Program-made: the position numbers and the translations under genes
The notes under the pieces: model-generated
Told to the model about the DNA's origin: nothing
Databases searched by the model: none
The model's input: the letters and a program-made list of their open reading frames with translations, nothing else
Assembly: GCF_002310495.1 (NCBI RefSeq)
Contig: NZ_CP023344.1
Span: forward strand, 3,923,501 to 3,987,500
DNA from: Nibricoccus aquaticus
Lineage (GTDB): Bacteria > Verrucomicrobiota > Verrucomicrobiia > Opitutales > Opitutaceae
Direction of reading: 5' to 3'
DNA: 64,000 bases
Part shown: one piece after another, positions 46,635 through 55,900 of the stretch
Numbering within the stretch: position 1 is the first letter of the stretch
Layout: each line of letters opens with the position of its first letter

Positions 46635-48077
46635 ATGAAAGTCTCGAAAAAAATCGCCACGGCCACCATTCAACTTCGTCGCCAACTCGGGGCGCGCGTC
46701 GCGACATCGGAGGATGCGCGATTCGCGGCGTCGTTTGATGGGAGCAAGCTGTCGTTTTTGCCGGCGGCGGTGGTTTTCCCGAAGAAGGAGGCGGACATCG
46801 GCGTGGTGCTGGCGCTCGCTAACAAGCATGGCGTGCCGGTGACGGTGCGCGGTGGAGGGACATCGCTGACGGGATCGGGCTCGCCGCTGCGGGGTGGGTG
46901 GGTGGTGGATGTTTCGAAGTGGGACAAAGTGACGATCGATGCGGAGGCGGGGATGGCGACGGTGCAGCCGGGCGCGAAAGTCGCGGCGATCCATGCGGCG
47001 GCGGAAGCGGCGGGGTGGTTTTATCCGCCTGATCCGGCGTCGAAGCAGTATTCGACCATCGGTGGAAATATCGCGTGCAATGCCGGTGGCATGCACGGCG
47101 GGCGCTACGGCGTGACGCGGGATTTTGTTTTGGCGCTGAGGGGATTTTTGCCGACGGGCGAGGCAGTGAAGTGGGGGGCGCCGACGAAGAAATTTTCGGC
47201 CGGGTTTAATCTGCGCGATTTGTGGATCGGCAGCGAAGGCATGCTCGGTGTGATTACGGAGGCGACGTTGAAACTGATTCCGTTGCCGGCGGCGCGATGG
47301 ACGTTGCTGGCGTCGTTTGCGGATGAGATCGATGCGTTTCGGGCGGTGAAGGTTTTGTTCGGGCTACGCGTGCAACCGGCGATCTGCGAGTTTCTGGATC
47401 GTTACAGCGTGCAGTGCGCGGAGGCGAAGACGGGGAAGACGGTTTTTGAGGGGCAGGCGGGGAAGCCGGTGATGTTGATCGAACTGGCCGGGACGCCGAG
47501 CGAGGTGGCCGATCAGAAGGCGGTAGTCGTTGCGTGGGCACAGGCGAACACTGCGGCGTTTCGCGAGGCGCGGGATCGCGCGGAAGCGGATGAACTCTGG
47601 AGCGTGCGGCGGAAGTGCTCAGGCGCGATGTTCGCGCTCGGCGATGCAAAGCTCAACGAGGACATTGTGGTGCCGCTCAGGAGTTATGAGAAGTTCGCGG
47701 TGTTTCTAGATAAGCTGCGGAAGAAGTCGCGGCTGCCGATCCCGACATTTGGGCATCTCGGCGATGGGAATCTGCACGTGAACATCATGTACCATCGCGA
47801 GAATCACGCGGAGTATCTGCGCGCGGAGAAGGCGGTGGAGGAGTTGATGAAGGGCGTCGTGGCGCTGGGCGGGGCGATCTCGGGCGAGCACGGGATAGGG
47901 CTGGCGAAGTCGCCGTTTTTGCGGATGCAGCATTCGGCGGCGGAGATCAAAGCGATGAAGGCGGTGAAGGACGCGCTCGATCCGAAAGGGATTTTGAATC
48001 CGGGGAAAATGTTCGAGGTGTTCAAGGTGTGGGAGCATCCGCGGCTGAAGATCGAGCTGCCGTGGGATCATAAGTAA
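46635..48077 (+). CDS. FAD-binding 2-hydroxyacid oxidase (GlcD/D-lactate dehydrogenase type)
   Basis: 480 residues from ATG 46635 (GAGG 9 nt upstream). The VAO-type FAD domain shows VTVRGGGTSLTGSGSPLRGG, YSTIGGNIACNAGGMHGGR and GSEGMLGVITEATL. The C-terminal cap contains FGHLGDGNLHVNI and SGEHGIGLAKSP. Such enzymes oxidise glycolate or D-lactate, passing electrons to quinone or a partner Fe-S subunit, which is not encoded nearby. It diverges from the D-2-hydroxyacid dehydrogenase gene. Confidence 0.9.
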   Translation: MKVSKKIATATIQLRRQLGARVATSEDARFAASFDGSKLSFLPAAVVFPKKEADIGVVLALANKHGVPVTVRGGGTSLTGSGSPLRGGWVVDVSKWDKVTIDAEAGMATVQPGAKVAAIHAAAEAAGWFYPPDPASKQYSTIGGNIACNAGGMHGGRYGVTRDFVLALRGFLPTGEAVKWGAPTKKFSAGFNLRDLWIGSEGMLGVITEATLKLIPLPAARWTLLASFADEIDAFRAVKVLFGLRVQPAICEFLDRYSVQCAEAKTGKTVFEGQAGKPVMLIELAGTPSEVADQKAVVVAWAQANTAAFREARDRAEADELWSVRRKCSGAMFALGDAKLNEDIVVPLRSYEKFAVFLDKLRKKSRLPIPTFGHLGDGNLHVNIMYHRENHAEYLRAEKAVEELMKGVVALGGAISGEHGIGLAKSPFLRMQHSAAEIKAMKAVKDALDPKGILNPGKMFEVFKVWEHPRLKIELPWDHK

Positions 48078-49196
<1,119 letters not shown>

Positions 49197-49215
49197 GCGG
49201 ACTGCTGGAGACTCT

Positions 49216-49905
49216 TTATTCGACGAGCCGATAGCCGATGCCAGACTCGGTTTTAAGGTGCTGCGGAGAGTTGGGCGTGGCTTCCAGTTTTTGACGGAGA
49301 TGAGTCATCACGACGCGGAGGTAGTGCGTGTTTTCCTCGGCGTTGGGGCCCCAGACTTCGCGGAGGATCTGGCGGTGGGTGACGACTTTTCCGCGGTGCT
49401 GCACGAGGAGGGCGAAGAGGGCGTACTCTTTGGCGGTGAGATGGATTTCGGCGTTAGCGCGGCGGATGGTGCGAGCGGCGCGGTCGATCTCGATGTCGCC
49501 GATGCGGGCTATCGCGGGCTCGTTGGTGAGCTGGGTGCGGCGAAGGATGGCGCGGACGCGGGCGAGGAGTTCGCGTCCGTTGAAAGGTTTGGTGAGGTAG
49601 TCGTCGGCTCCCGCATCGAGCGCGGCGATTTTATCGTCTTCGCCTTCGCGGACGGAGAGGACGAGGACGGGGACGCGGGACCAGTCGCGGAGGCGGCGGA
49701 TGACTTCGGTGCCGTCGAGATCGGGAAGGCCGAGATCGAGGATGACGCCGTCGGGGGTCTGGTGGGCGATTTCCTGGAGGCCGAGGGTGGCGGTATCGGT
49801 TTCGCGGACACGGTAGCCGCCGCCTTCGAGCGTGACGCGGAGGAGACGGCGGATTTGGGGTTCGTCGTCGATGATCAGGAGCGTGCTGGTGGGTGGAGCG
49901 GACAT
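49216..49905 (-). CDS. kdpE: Response regulator KdpE
   Basis: 229 residues, OmpR/PhoB type. The receiver has LLIIDDEPQIRR, the phosphoacceptor Asp in VILDLGLPDLDG, and Lys in YLTKPFNGREL. The C-terminal winged helix has EIHLTAKEYALFALLVQH and VWGPNAEENTHYLRVVMTHLRQKLE, characteristic of KdpE. It is last in the kdp operon, separated from kdpD by 184 bp of repeat-containing DNA. A likely target is the direct repeat upstream of kdpA (57645-57661). Confidence 0.94.
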   Translation of the reverse strand: MSAPPTSTLLIIDDEPQIRRLLRVTLEGGGYRVRETDTATLGLQEIAHQTPDGVILDLGLPDLDGTEVIRRLRDWSRVPVLVLSVREGEDDKIAALDAGADDYLTKPFNGRELLARVRAILRRTQLTNEPAIARIGDIEIDRAARTIRRANAEIHLTAKEYALFALLVQHRGKVVTHRQILREVWGPNAEENTHYLRVVMTHLRQKLEATPNSPQHLKTESGIGYRLVE

Positions 49906-49940
49906 CGGAGAGTCGGAGATCGGAGTGGGAATCGGAGGAT

Positions 49941-49980
49941 TACACAGAGGGCACGAGAGGTGGCACGGAGGTCACGGAGG
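49941..49980. repeat. Dispersed repeat, CACGGAG/CACAGAG type, copy 2
   Basis: It contains TACACAGAGGGCACGAGAGG then TGGCACGGAGGTCACGGAGG. It lies in the kdpD-kdpE gap. Confidence 0.6.
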
Positions 49981-50089
49981 AAAGACGAGGCTGGAGAAGA
50001 CGATAGAGGGTAAAGAGGGCGGAGGAGGTCGGAATTTTTACAGAAGGTAACGAAGGGAACGAAGAGCGGGAGGTTTTCCTGGTCAGGTA

Positions 50090-52765
50090 TTACAGAGGAG
50101 GCGGAGTTTGGTGGTGTGGAAATGTAATGACGAAGCGGGTGCCCCCGGTGGTGTTTTCGGTGGCGGTGATTTCGGCGCCTTGGGCGGTGAGGAAACCGCG
50201 GACGATCGAGAGGCCGAGTCCGAGGCCGCCGGTGCGGGTAGGATTAGCGCGGGCGAATTTTTGGAAGAGTTTTTCGCGGAGTTCGGGGGAGATGCCGGGG
50301 CCGTGATCGGCGACGGTTATCCATGCGCGGGAAGAAGTGGCATCGAGGCCGGCGCTGAGGGTGATGGGAGTTGCGGGAGGGGTGTGGATGGCGGCGTTGA
50401 GGAGGAGGTTGGCGAGGGCTTGTTCGGTGAGGGCGAAGTCGGCGCGGAGGGGCGGGAGGTCGTCGGGGATTTCGATGGTGAAAGGGTGACTGGCGAGCGC
50501 GTCGCCGACGGAATCGCGGGCGGCGTTGGCGAGGTCGCGGGCGTCGCACCAGTCGAGGCGGGGTTTGAGCGCGCCGCTTTCGAGGCGGGTCTGGTCGAGG
50601 AGATTGCCGACGAGGCGGTTGAGGCGGTGGGCGGCGGAACGGCTTTCGCCGATGAGCGCGGCGCGGAGTTTTTCGTCGGTGGTGTCGGCGAGGTTTTCGA
50701 GGGAGCCGGTGATGACGGCAAGGGGGGTGCGGAGTTCGTGGGAGACGCTGTCGAGCAGGGTGCGGTGGAGTTTGTCGGAGGCGGCGAGGAGTTTTTCGCG
50801 TTCGCTGGCAGCGCGGAGGTGGTCGCGTTCGACGATGAGGGAGAGCTGGCGGGCGAAGGCGTCGAGGAGGTCGCGCTGGGCGAGGGTGAGTAGTTGATTT
50901 TCGGGCACGGCGACTACGAGAACGCCGACGGCGCGGTCTTCGCGGATGAGCGGGAGGTGAAACGCGGCGCTGCCGGGGAGGGTGTCGGTGAAGCGACCGG
51001 CGGGGCGGCGGTGGCGGAAGGCCCAGTCGGCGACGCCGCGTTCTTTTTCGTCGAGCGCGAGGGAGGCTGCGAAGTGGGGCGTGAGCGTGTCGCCGGTTTC
51101 ACCGGCGAGAAGGAGGGCGGTTTTGGCGGAGAAGAGTTCGTCGGTCTGGCGGAGGGCGGTGAAGACGGCGTCGTCGAGCGTGGAGGCGGAGGCGAGGACG
51201 CGGGTGAGCTGGAAGAGGGCGGTGGCGCGTTCTTCGCGGAGGCGCTCGTTGCGGGCCTGGGCGCGGATGCGGGCGGTGAGCTGGCCCGCGATGATGGCGA
51301 CGGCGAAGTAGGTGACGAAGAGCGCGGCGTCTTCGATTTTGTTTATCGCGAAGGTGAAGCGCGGCGGGATGAAGAGGAAATTCCAGGTGAGCGCGCTGAG
51401 GACGCCCGCGAGGAGGACGGGCCAGCGGCCGACGCGGAGGCTGAGGGCGATGACGGCGAGTAGGTAAACGAGGCCGGCGGCGAGGTAGGTGTCGGCCGGG
51501 AGCAACTGGCCGAGGAGCGTGAGGGCGGCGATGGTGCCGGCGGCGATGGCGTATTCGCGCGGTGGGCTGTGGAGCGCGGGCTCGAAGGCGCGCCAGTCGT
51601 GGCGGAGGCGGGCCTCGGGATCGGCGGGGACGACGTAGATGTCGATGTTGCCGCCGTGGCGGAGGAGTTTGTCCACGAGGGTGCCGCCGCGGAGCGTATC
51701 CAGGAAGCGGTTGCCACGGGGTTTGCCGACGACGATCTGGGTGGCGTTATGCTGGAGGGCGGTGCGGACGAGGGCGGCGGGGACGTTTTCGTCGTGCGTG
51801 AGGACGACCTCGGCGCCAAGTTCGCGGGCGAGGGCGAGGTTTTTGTCGAGGAGTTGTTGAGCGGCGGGGCTGAGCGGATCGGAGGGCTCGACGTACACGG
51901 CGAGCCAAGGTGCGCCCTGGGCGGCGGCGAGGCGGCGGGTCCAGCGGACGAGTTGCGTGGAGAAAGGGCTGGGGCCGACGGCGACGAGGAGGCGTTCGCC
52001 GCTGCGCCAGACGGTTTGTTTGGGGAGACCGGCGCGGAGTTGGCGGAGCTGGCGGTCGACGCGCTCGGCGGTGAAGCGGAGGGCGAGTTCGCGGAGGGCG
52101 GTGAGGTGGGTCTCGCGGAAGAAGTTGTCGCGGGCGGCGTCGGCGCGCGCGGAGCCGAGGTAAACTTTGCCGTCGCTCAGGCGCTCGCGGAGGGCTTCGG
52201 GGGTGAGGTCGATGAGCTCTACTTCGTCGGCGAGATCGAGGAGCGTGTCGGGGACGGTTTCGAGCTGCGGGGCGCCGGTGATCTGGCGGACGGCGTCGGC
52301 GCGGGACTCGACGTGCTGGATGTTGAGCGTCGTGAAGACGTTGATACCGGCTTCGAGGAGTTCGAGGACGTCCTGCCAGCGTTTGGTGTGGCGGGAGCCG
52401 GGGGCGTTAGTGTGGGCGAGTTCGTCGATGACGGCGAGGGCGGGACGGCGGGCGAGGAGGGCTTCGAGATCGAGTTCGGTGAGCGTGGCGCCGCGGTGGT
52501 GGATGGCTTTGCGAGGAAGAAGGACGAGGCCGGAGAGGAGGGCTTCGGTTTCGGCGCGGCCGTGGGTTTCGACGATGCCGACGAGGACGTCGATTTTATC
52601 GGCGCGGGCTTCCTGCGCGGCGCGGAGCATGGCGTAGGTTTTGCCCACGCCGGGGGACATGCCGAGGAAGACCTTGAGGTGGCCGCGACGGGAGCGGGCT
52701 TCGTCGCGGGTGAGCGCGGCGAGGAGGGCGTCGGGATCGGCGCGGTGGTTATCAGGAGAGGACAC
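50090..52765 (-). CDS. kdpD: Sensor histidine kinase KdpD
   Basis: 891 residues. The KdpD N-domain (about 25-235) has Walker-A-like GMSPGVGKT, VGIVETHGR and AVIDELAHTNAPGS. A universal-stress domain (about 255-375) is next. Four clustered TM helices lie around 400-495, then a GAF-like domain, HisKA SVSHELRTPLAVITGS near 675, and HATPase (GGLGLGLSIVRGF). It senses K+ limitation or turgor and phosphorylates KdpE. The start is a GTG inside a dispersed CACGGAG repeat; no better start is visible before the Walker motif. Confidence 0.95.
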   Translation of the reverse strand: MSSPDNHRADPDALLAALTRDEARSRRGHLKVFLGMSPGVGKTYAMLRAAQEARADKIDVLVGIVETHGRAETEALLSGLVLLPRKAIHHRGATLTELDLEALLARRPALAVIDELAHTNAPGSRHTKRWQDVLELLEAGINVFTTLNIQHVESRADAVRQITGAPQLETVPDTLLDLADEVELIDLTPEALRERLSDGKVYLGSARADAARDNFFRETHLTALRELALRFTAERVDRQLRQLRAGLPKQTVWRSGERLLVAVGPSPFSTQLVRWTRRLAAAQGAPWLAVYVEPSDPLSPAAQQLLDKNLALARELGAEVVLTHDENVPAALVRTALQHNATQIVVGKPRGNRFLDTLRGGTLVDKLLRHGGNIDIYVVPADPEARLRHDWRAFEPALHSPPREYAIAAGTIAALTLLGQLLPADTYLAAGLVYLLAVIALSLRVGRWPVLLAGVLSALTWNFLFIPPRFTFAINKIEDAALFVTYFAVAIIAGQLTARIRAQARNERLREERATALFQLTRVLASASTLDDAVFTALRQTDELFSAKTALLLAGETGDTLTPHFAASLALDEKERGVADWAFRHRRPAGRFTDTLPGSAAFHLPLIREDRAVGVLVVAVPENQLLTLAQRDLLDAFARQLSLIVERDHLRAASEREKLLAASDKLHRTLLDSVSHELRTPLAVITGSLENLADTTDEKLRAALIGESRSAAHRLNRLVGNLLDQTRLESGALKPRLDWCDARDLANAARDSVGDALASHPFTIEIPDDLPPLRADFALTEQALANLLLNAAIHTPPATPITLSAGLDATSSRAWITVADHGPGISPELREKLFQKFARANPTRTGGLGLGLSIVRGFLTAQGAEITATENTTGGTRFVITFPHHQTPPPL

Positions 52766-52791
52766 GGAGCGCGGACACAGAGGGAACGGAG
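52761..52791. repeat. Dispersed repeat, CACGGAG/CACAGAG type, copy 3, at the kdpD start
   Basis: GACACGGAGCGCGGACACAG then AGGGAACGGAG. Its first bases form the kdpD GTG start codon (CAC at 52763-52765 on the plus strand). Confidence 0.6.
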
Positions 52792-52841
52792 ATTGAGAAG
52801 TGAGGAGCTGGAAGATCGGACGGAGGCGGGAGTCGGAAGGT

Positions 52842-52870
52842 AACCACAGATAGCACAGATGGGAATGGAT
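52842..52870. repeat. Dispersed repeat, AACCACAGAT type, copy 2
   Basis: AACCACAGATAGCACAGAT then GGGAATGGAT; related to 22937-22966. It is located in the kdpC-kdpD gap. Confidence 0.6.
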
Positions 52871-52932
52871 TCGAAAGGGAGGATGTTTACCGCTTGTGAA
52901 CGCTGAAAGGCGCTAGTGTCGGAAGCGAACCC

Positions 52933-52959
52933 GGGATCGCGGCGTGAAGTCGCTCCTAC
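52933..52959. repeat. REP-like palindrome, copy 3
   Basis: The minus strand starts GTAGGAGCGACTTCACGCC and ends GCGATCCC (27 nt). It differs from copy 1 at three positions. It lies 3 bp beyond the kdpC stop codon, inside the kdp operon. Confidence 0.75.
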
Positions 52960-52962
52960 AGA

Positions 52963-53526
52963 TCAGAGGGTTTTGTCGAGGGCGAGGTTTAGGCGGAGGA
53001 CGTTAACGCGGGCGGGGGTGAGGTGGCCGCCTTCGGTATGGCGGGCGAGGAGGGTGTCGAGCGTGGTGAGTTGTTGTGTAGTTAGGTTTCGGGCACGGGC
53101 GACGCGGGAGAGCTGGAGACGGGCGTTGGCGAGGGAGATGTGCGGATCGAGGCCGCTGCCGCTGGAGGTGATGGCGTCGGAAGGGAGTGGAGCGGTGGGG
53201 GCGAGTTGGTTGAAGGTGCGGTAGTCGGTGGACGCGGTGATGACGGAGGCGGCGAGTTTCGCGCTGGTCCAAGGCTGGTTGCTGGCGCCGGAGGGGACGG
53301 TGGCGTAGTCGCCAGCGGAGGGGCGTGGCTGGAAGTAACGCGGGTCGGGATTTTTTTGCGCGAGGAGGGCGGAGCCGATGATGCGGTTGTTGTGCGTGAG
53401 GAGGGAGCCCTCGGCGGCGTTGCGGAAGAAGGCGTGGCCGGTGGCCCAGATGGCGAGTGGGTAGAGGGCGCCGGTGAGGAGCGTGAGGAGGGCGAAGAGG
53501 CGGAGAGATTGGAGAAAAGTTTTCAT
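52963..53526 (-). CDS. kdpC: K+-transporting ATPase subunit KdpC
   Basis: 187 residues. One N-terminal TM helix (LFALLTLLTGALYPLAIW) is followed by the KdpC periplasmic domain: NRIIGSALLAQ, YFQPRPSAGDYATVPSGASN, SGSGLDPHISLANARLQLSRVA. KdpC stabilises the KdpA-KdpB complex. The gene is 40 bp downstream of a small membrane-protein gene and 197 bp upstream of kdpD. Confidence 0.95.
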   Translation of the reverse strand: MKTFLQSLRLFALLTLLTGALYPLAIWATGHAFFRNAAEGSLLTHNNRIIGSALLAQKNPDPRYFQPRPSAGDYATVPSGASNQPWTSAKLAASVITASTDYRTFNQLAPTAPLPSDAITSSGSGLDPHISLANARLQLSRVARARNLTTQQLTTLDTLLARHTEGGHLTPARVNVLRLNLALDKTL

Positions 53527-53566
53527 GGATGATGTGATTATCGCGGGCAGTGACTGCCGCGTGTAG

Positions 53567-53701
53567 TTAGCGGGCGTTGGTGGAGGGCCAGTCGACGCGG
53601 GAGTCGGGTTCTTTGTGGTTGGACGGGTCGAGCAACCAGAAGAGGACGGCGATGCCGGCGAGGAGGAGGAAGACGATCAGGAATGCGCGCTGGTCGCGCA
53701 T
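53567..53701 (-). CDS. 44-residue single-span membrane protein in the kdp operon
   Basis: Between kdpB and kdpC an ATG (53701) preceded by GAGG with 6-nt spacing opens a 44-codon frame ending in TAA. The peptide begins MRDQRAFLIVFLLLAGIAVL, continues FWLLDPSNHKEPD and ends VDWPSTNAR. It is one TM helix with a short polar tail. KdpF, the known small Kdp subunit, is normally encoded before kdpA and has little tail, so this is either a relocated KdpF-like subunit or a different accessory peptide. Spacing to kdpB is 35 bp and to kdpC 40 bp. Confidence 0.7.
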   Translation of the reverse strand: MRDQRAFLIVFLLLAGIAVLFWLLDPSNHKEPDSRVDWPSTNAR

Positions 53702-53736
53702 CGGTTTCCTCGCCGAGGGAGGATGGGCGGAGGGTT

Positions 53737-55851
53737 TCATGCGAGGTGGAGCGCCACGAGGGCGACGTCGATGAGTTTGATGCCGATGAACGGGGCGATG
53801 AGGCCGCCGAGGCCGTAGACGAGGAGATTGCGGCGGAGGAGGGCGGCGGCGGGTTGCGCGCGGTAGGCAACGCCGCGGAGGGCGAGCGGGACGAGGGCGA
53901 TGATGATGAGGGCGTTGAAGATCACGGCGCTGAGGATCGCGCTTTGCGGGGAGTGCAGGGCCATGACGTTGAGCGCGGCGAGCGGGCCGGTGGTCGTGCC
54001 GGCGAGCGCGTAGAGAGCGGCGAAGATCGCGGGGATGATGGCGAAGTATTTGGCGACGTCGTTGGCGATGGAGAAGGTCGTGAGCGAGCCGCGCGTCATG
54101 AGGAGTTGTTTCCCGATCTCGACGATCTCGATGAGCTTGGTCGGGTTGCTGTCGAGATCGACCATGTTGCCGGCTTCGCGGGCGGCTTGCGTGCCGGTGT
54201 TCATGGCGACGCCGACGTCGGCTTGCGCGAGCGCGGGGGCGTCGTTGGTGCCGTCGCCGGTCATGGCGACGAGGTGGCCGCGGGCCTGTTCATCGCGGAT
54301 GCGCTGGAGTTTCATCTCGGGCGTGGCCTGGGCGAGGAAGTCATCAACACCTGCTTCGGCGGCGATGGCGGCAGCGGTGAGCGGGTTGTCGCCCGTGATC
54401 ATGACGGTGCGGATACCCATGCGGCGGAGTTCGCCGAAGCGTTCTTTGATGCCGCCTTTGACGACGTCTTTGAGGTAGATGACGCCGAGGATGGCGGGGC
54501 CGTCGGCGACGACGAGGGGAGTGCCGCCGGCTTTGGACACGCGTTCGACGGCGGCGGAGATTTCGGCGGGGAAGCGGCCGCCTTGGGATTCGACCCAAGC
54601 ACGGATGTTGTCGGCGGCGCCTTTGCGGATGGAGCGGGTGGGAGTGCGGGGTGGGGGCACCCCGCCTACATCGGAGGTGAGATCGACGCCGCTCATGCGG
54701 GTTTGCGCGGTGAAGGGGACGAAGGTGGCGTGAGGCTCGGCGACGTCGCGCTGGCGGAGGTTGAATTTTTCCTTGGCGAGGACGGCGATGCTGCGGCCTT
54801 CGGGGGTTTCGTCGGCGAGGGAGGCGAGTTGGGCGGCGTCGGCGAGTTTTTCGGCGGATACGCCGGGGGCGGGGATGAACTCGGAGGCCTGGCGGTTACC
54901 GAGGGTGATGGTGCCGGTTTTGTCGAGGAGGAGGACGTCGATGTCGCCTGCGGCTTCGACGGCGCGGCCGGAGGTGGCAATGACGTTGCGGCGGATGAGG
55001 CGGTCGATGCCGCTGATGCCGATGGCGCTGAGGAGTCCGCCGATGGTGGTCGGGATGAGACAGACGAAGAGCGAAACGAGGACGGGGACGGACGTGTCGA
55101 TGGAGTTGGGTTGTCCGGCGAGGCGTTCAGAGAATCCGGCGAAGAAAGGGAGCGTGCCGACGACGGCGAGGAAGATGAGCGTCATGGCGACGAGGAGGAT
55201 GCCGAGGGCGATCTCGTTGGGCGTGCGCTGACGGGCGGCGCCTTCGACGAGGCTGATCATGCGGTCGAGAAAGCCGCCGCCGGGCTCGACGGTGACTCGG
55301 ATGACGACGCGGTCGCTGAGCACGCGGGTGCCACCGGTGACCGCGCTGCGGTCGCCGCCGCTCTCGCGTATCACAGGCGCGGATTCGCCAGTGATGGCGG
55401 ACTCGTCCACGCTGGCGATGCCCTCGATGACTTCGCCGTCGGCGGGGATGACATCGCCGGTTTCGCAGACGACGGTGTCGCCTTTGCGGAGATCGGGGGC
55501 GGCGACACGTTCCTCGGTGCCGGACTTGGCGAGGCGGCGGGCGAAGGTTTGGGATCGGGCGCGGCGGAGGGAGTCGGCCTGGGCTTTGCCGCGGCCTTCG
55601 GCGAGGGCTTCGGCGAAGTTGGCGAAGAGAACGGTGAACCAGAGCCAGGCGGTGATCTGGACGGTGAAGAAGGAGAGCGAGCCGGAGGCGGCGTCGCGGA
55701 GGGCGACGAGGGTGACGGCGACCGCGCCGAGAGCGGTGGCGAAGATGACGGGGTTTCGCCAGAGGGCGAGCGGGTCGAGTTTGCGGAAGGCGTCGAGGGT
55801 GGCGCGGCGGAGGAGCGGGAGGTTCCAGGAGGAGTTGGCGGGAGATTTCAT
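53737..55851 (-). CDS. kdpB: K+-transporting P-type ATPase KdpB
   Basis: 704 residues from ATG 55851, about 20 longer than E. coli KdpB. The phosphorylation motif DKTGTIT is at about 310; ITGESAPV and [18 protein letters not shown] are the A- and P-domain motifs. In the nucleotide-binding domain, after TRMSGVDL, an extra stretch [13 protein letters not shown] appears before [10 protein letters not shown] (about residues 391-404). Its DNA is a palindrome (54641-54669), so it looks like an in-frame insertion. ATP hydrolysis here drives K+ uptake through KdpA. Confidence 0.95.
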   Translation of the reverse strand: MKSPANSSWNLPLLRRATLDAFRKLDPLALWRNPVIFATALGAVAVTLVALRDAASGSLSFFTVQITAWLWFTVLFANFAEALAEGRGKAQADSLRRARSQTFARRLAKSGTEERVAAPDLRKGDTVVCETGDVIPADGEVIEGIASVDESAITGESAPVIRESGGDRSAVTGGTRVLSDRVVIRVTVEPGGGFLDRMISLVEGAARQRTPNEIALGILLVAMTLIFLAVVGTLPFFAGFSERLAGQPNSIDTSVPVLVSLFVCLIPTTIGGLLSAIGISGIDRLIRRNVIATSGRAVEAAGDIDVLLLDKTGTITLGNRQASEFIPAPGVSAEKLADAAQLASLADETPEGRSIAVLAKEKFNLRQRDVAEPHATFVPFTAQTRMSGVDLTSDVGGVPPPRTPTRSIRKGAADNIRAWVESQGGRFPAEISAAVERVSKAGGTPLVVADGPAILGVIYLKDVVKGGIKERFGELRRMGIRTVMITGDNPLTAAAIAAEAGVDDFLAQATPEMKLQRIRDEQARGHLVAMTGDGTNDAPALAQADVGVAMNTGTQAAREAGNMVDLDSNPTKLIEIVEIGKQLLMTRGSLTTFSIANDVAKYFAIIPAIFAALYALAGTTTGPLAALNVMALHSPQSAILSAVIFNALIIIALVPLALRGVAYRAQPAAALLRRNLLVYGLGGLIAPFIGIKLIDVALVALHLA
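54641..54669. repeat. REP-like palindrome inserted in frame in kdpB
   Basis: The minus strand begins GTAGGCGGGGTG and continues CCCCCACCCCGCAC. GCGGGGTG and CACCCCGC form an 8-bp stem. The GTAGG head and following GC-rich stem resemble the intergenic REP-like elements (GTAGGAGCGG). It encodes the extra [10 protein letters not shown] residues of KdpB. Confidence 0.65.
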
Positions 55852-55900
55852 GAGAGGATGATTCACCGCGGAGGACGCGGAGTCGGATGATGATTCCGTT

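Noticed and set aside
53567-53701. Calling the small kdp peptide KdpF outright
   Set aside because: The position (between kdpB and kdpC) and the polar tail differ from known KdpF, so it is left unnamed.
53683-55890. Very long open frame opposite kdpB
   Set aside because: It is an antisense frame kept open by high GC and codon bias. Its Gly/Asp/Glu-rich composition matches no protein, and KdpB is certain.
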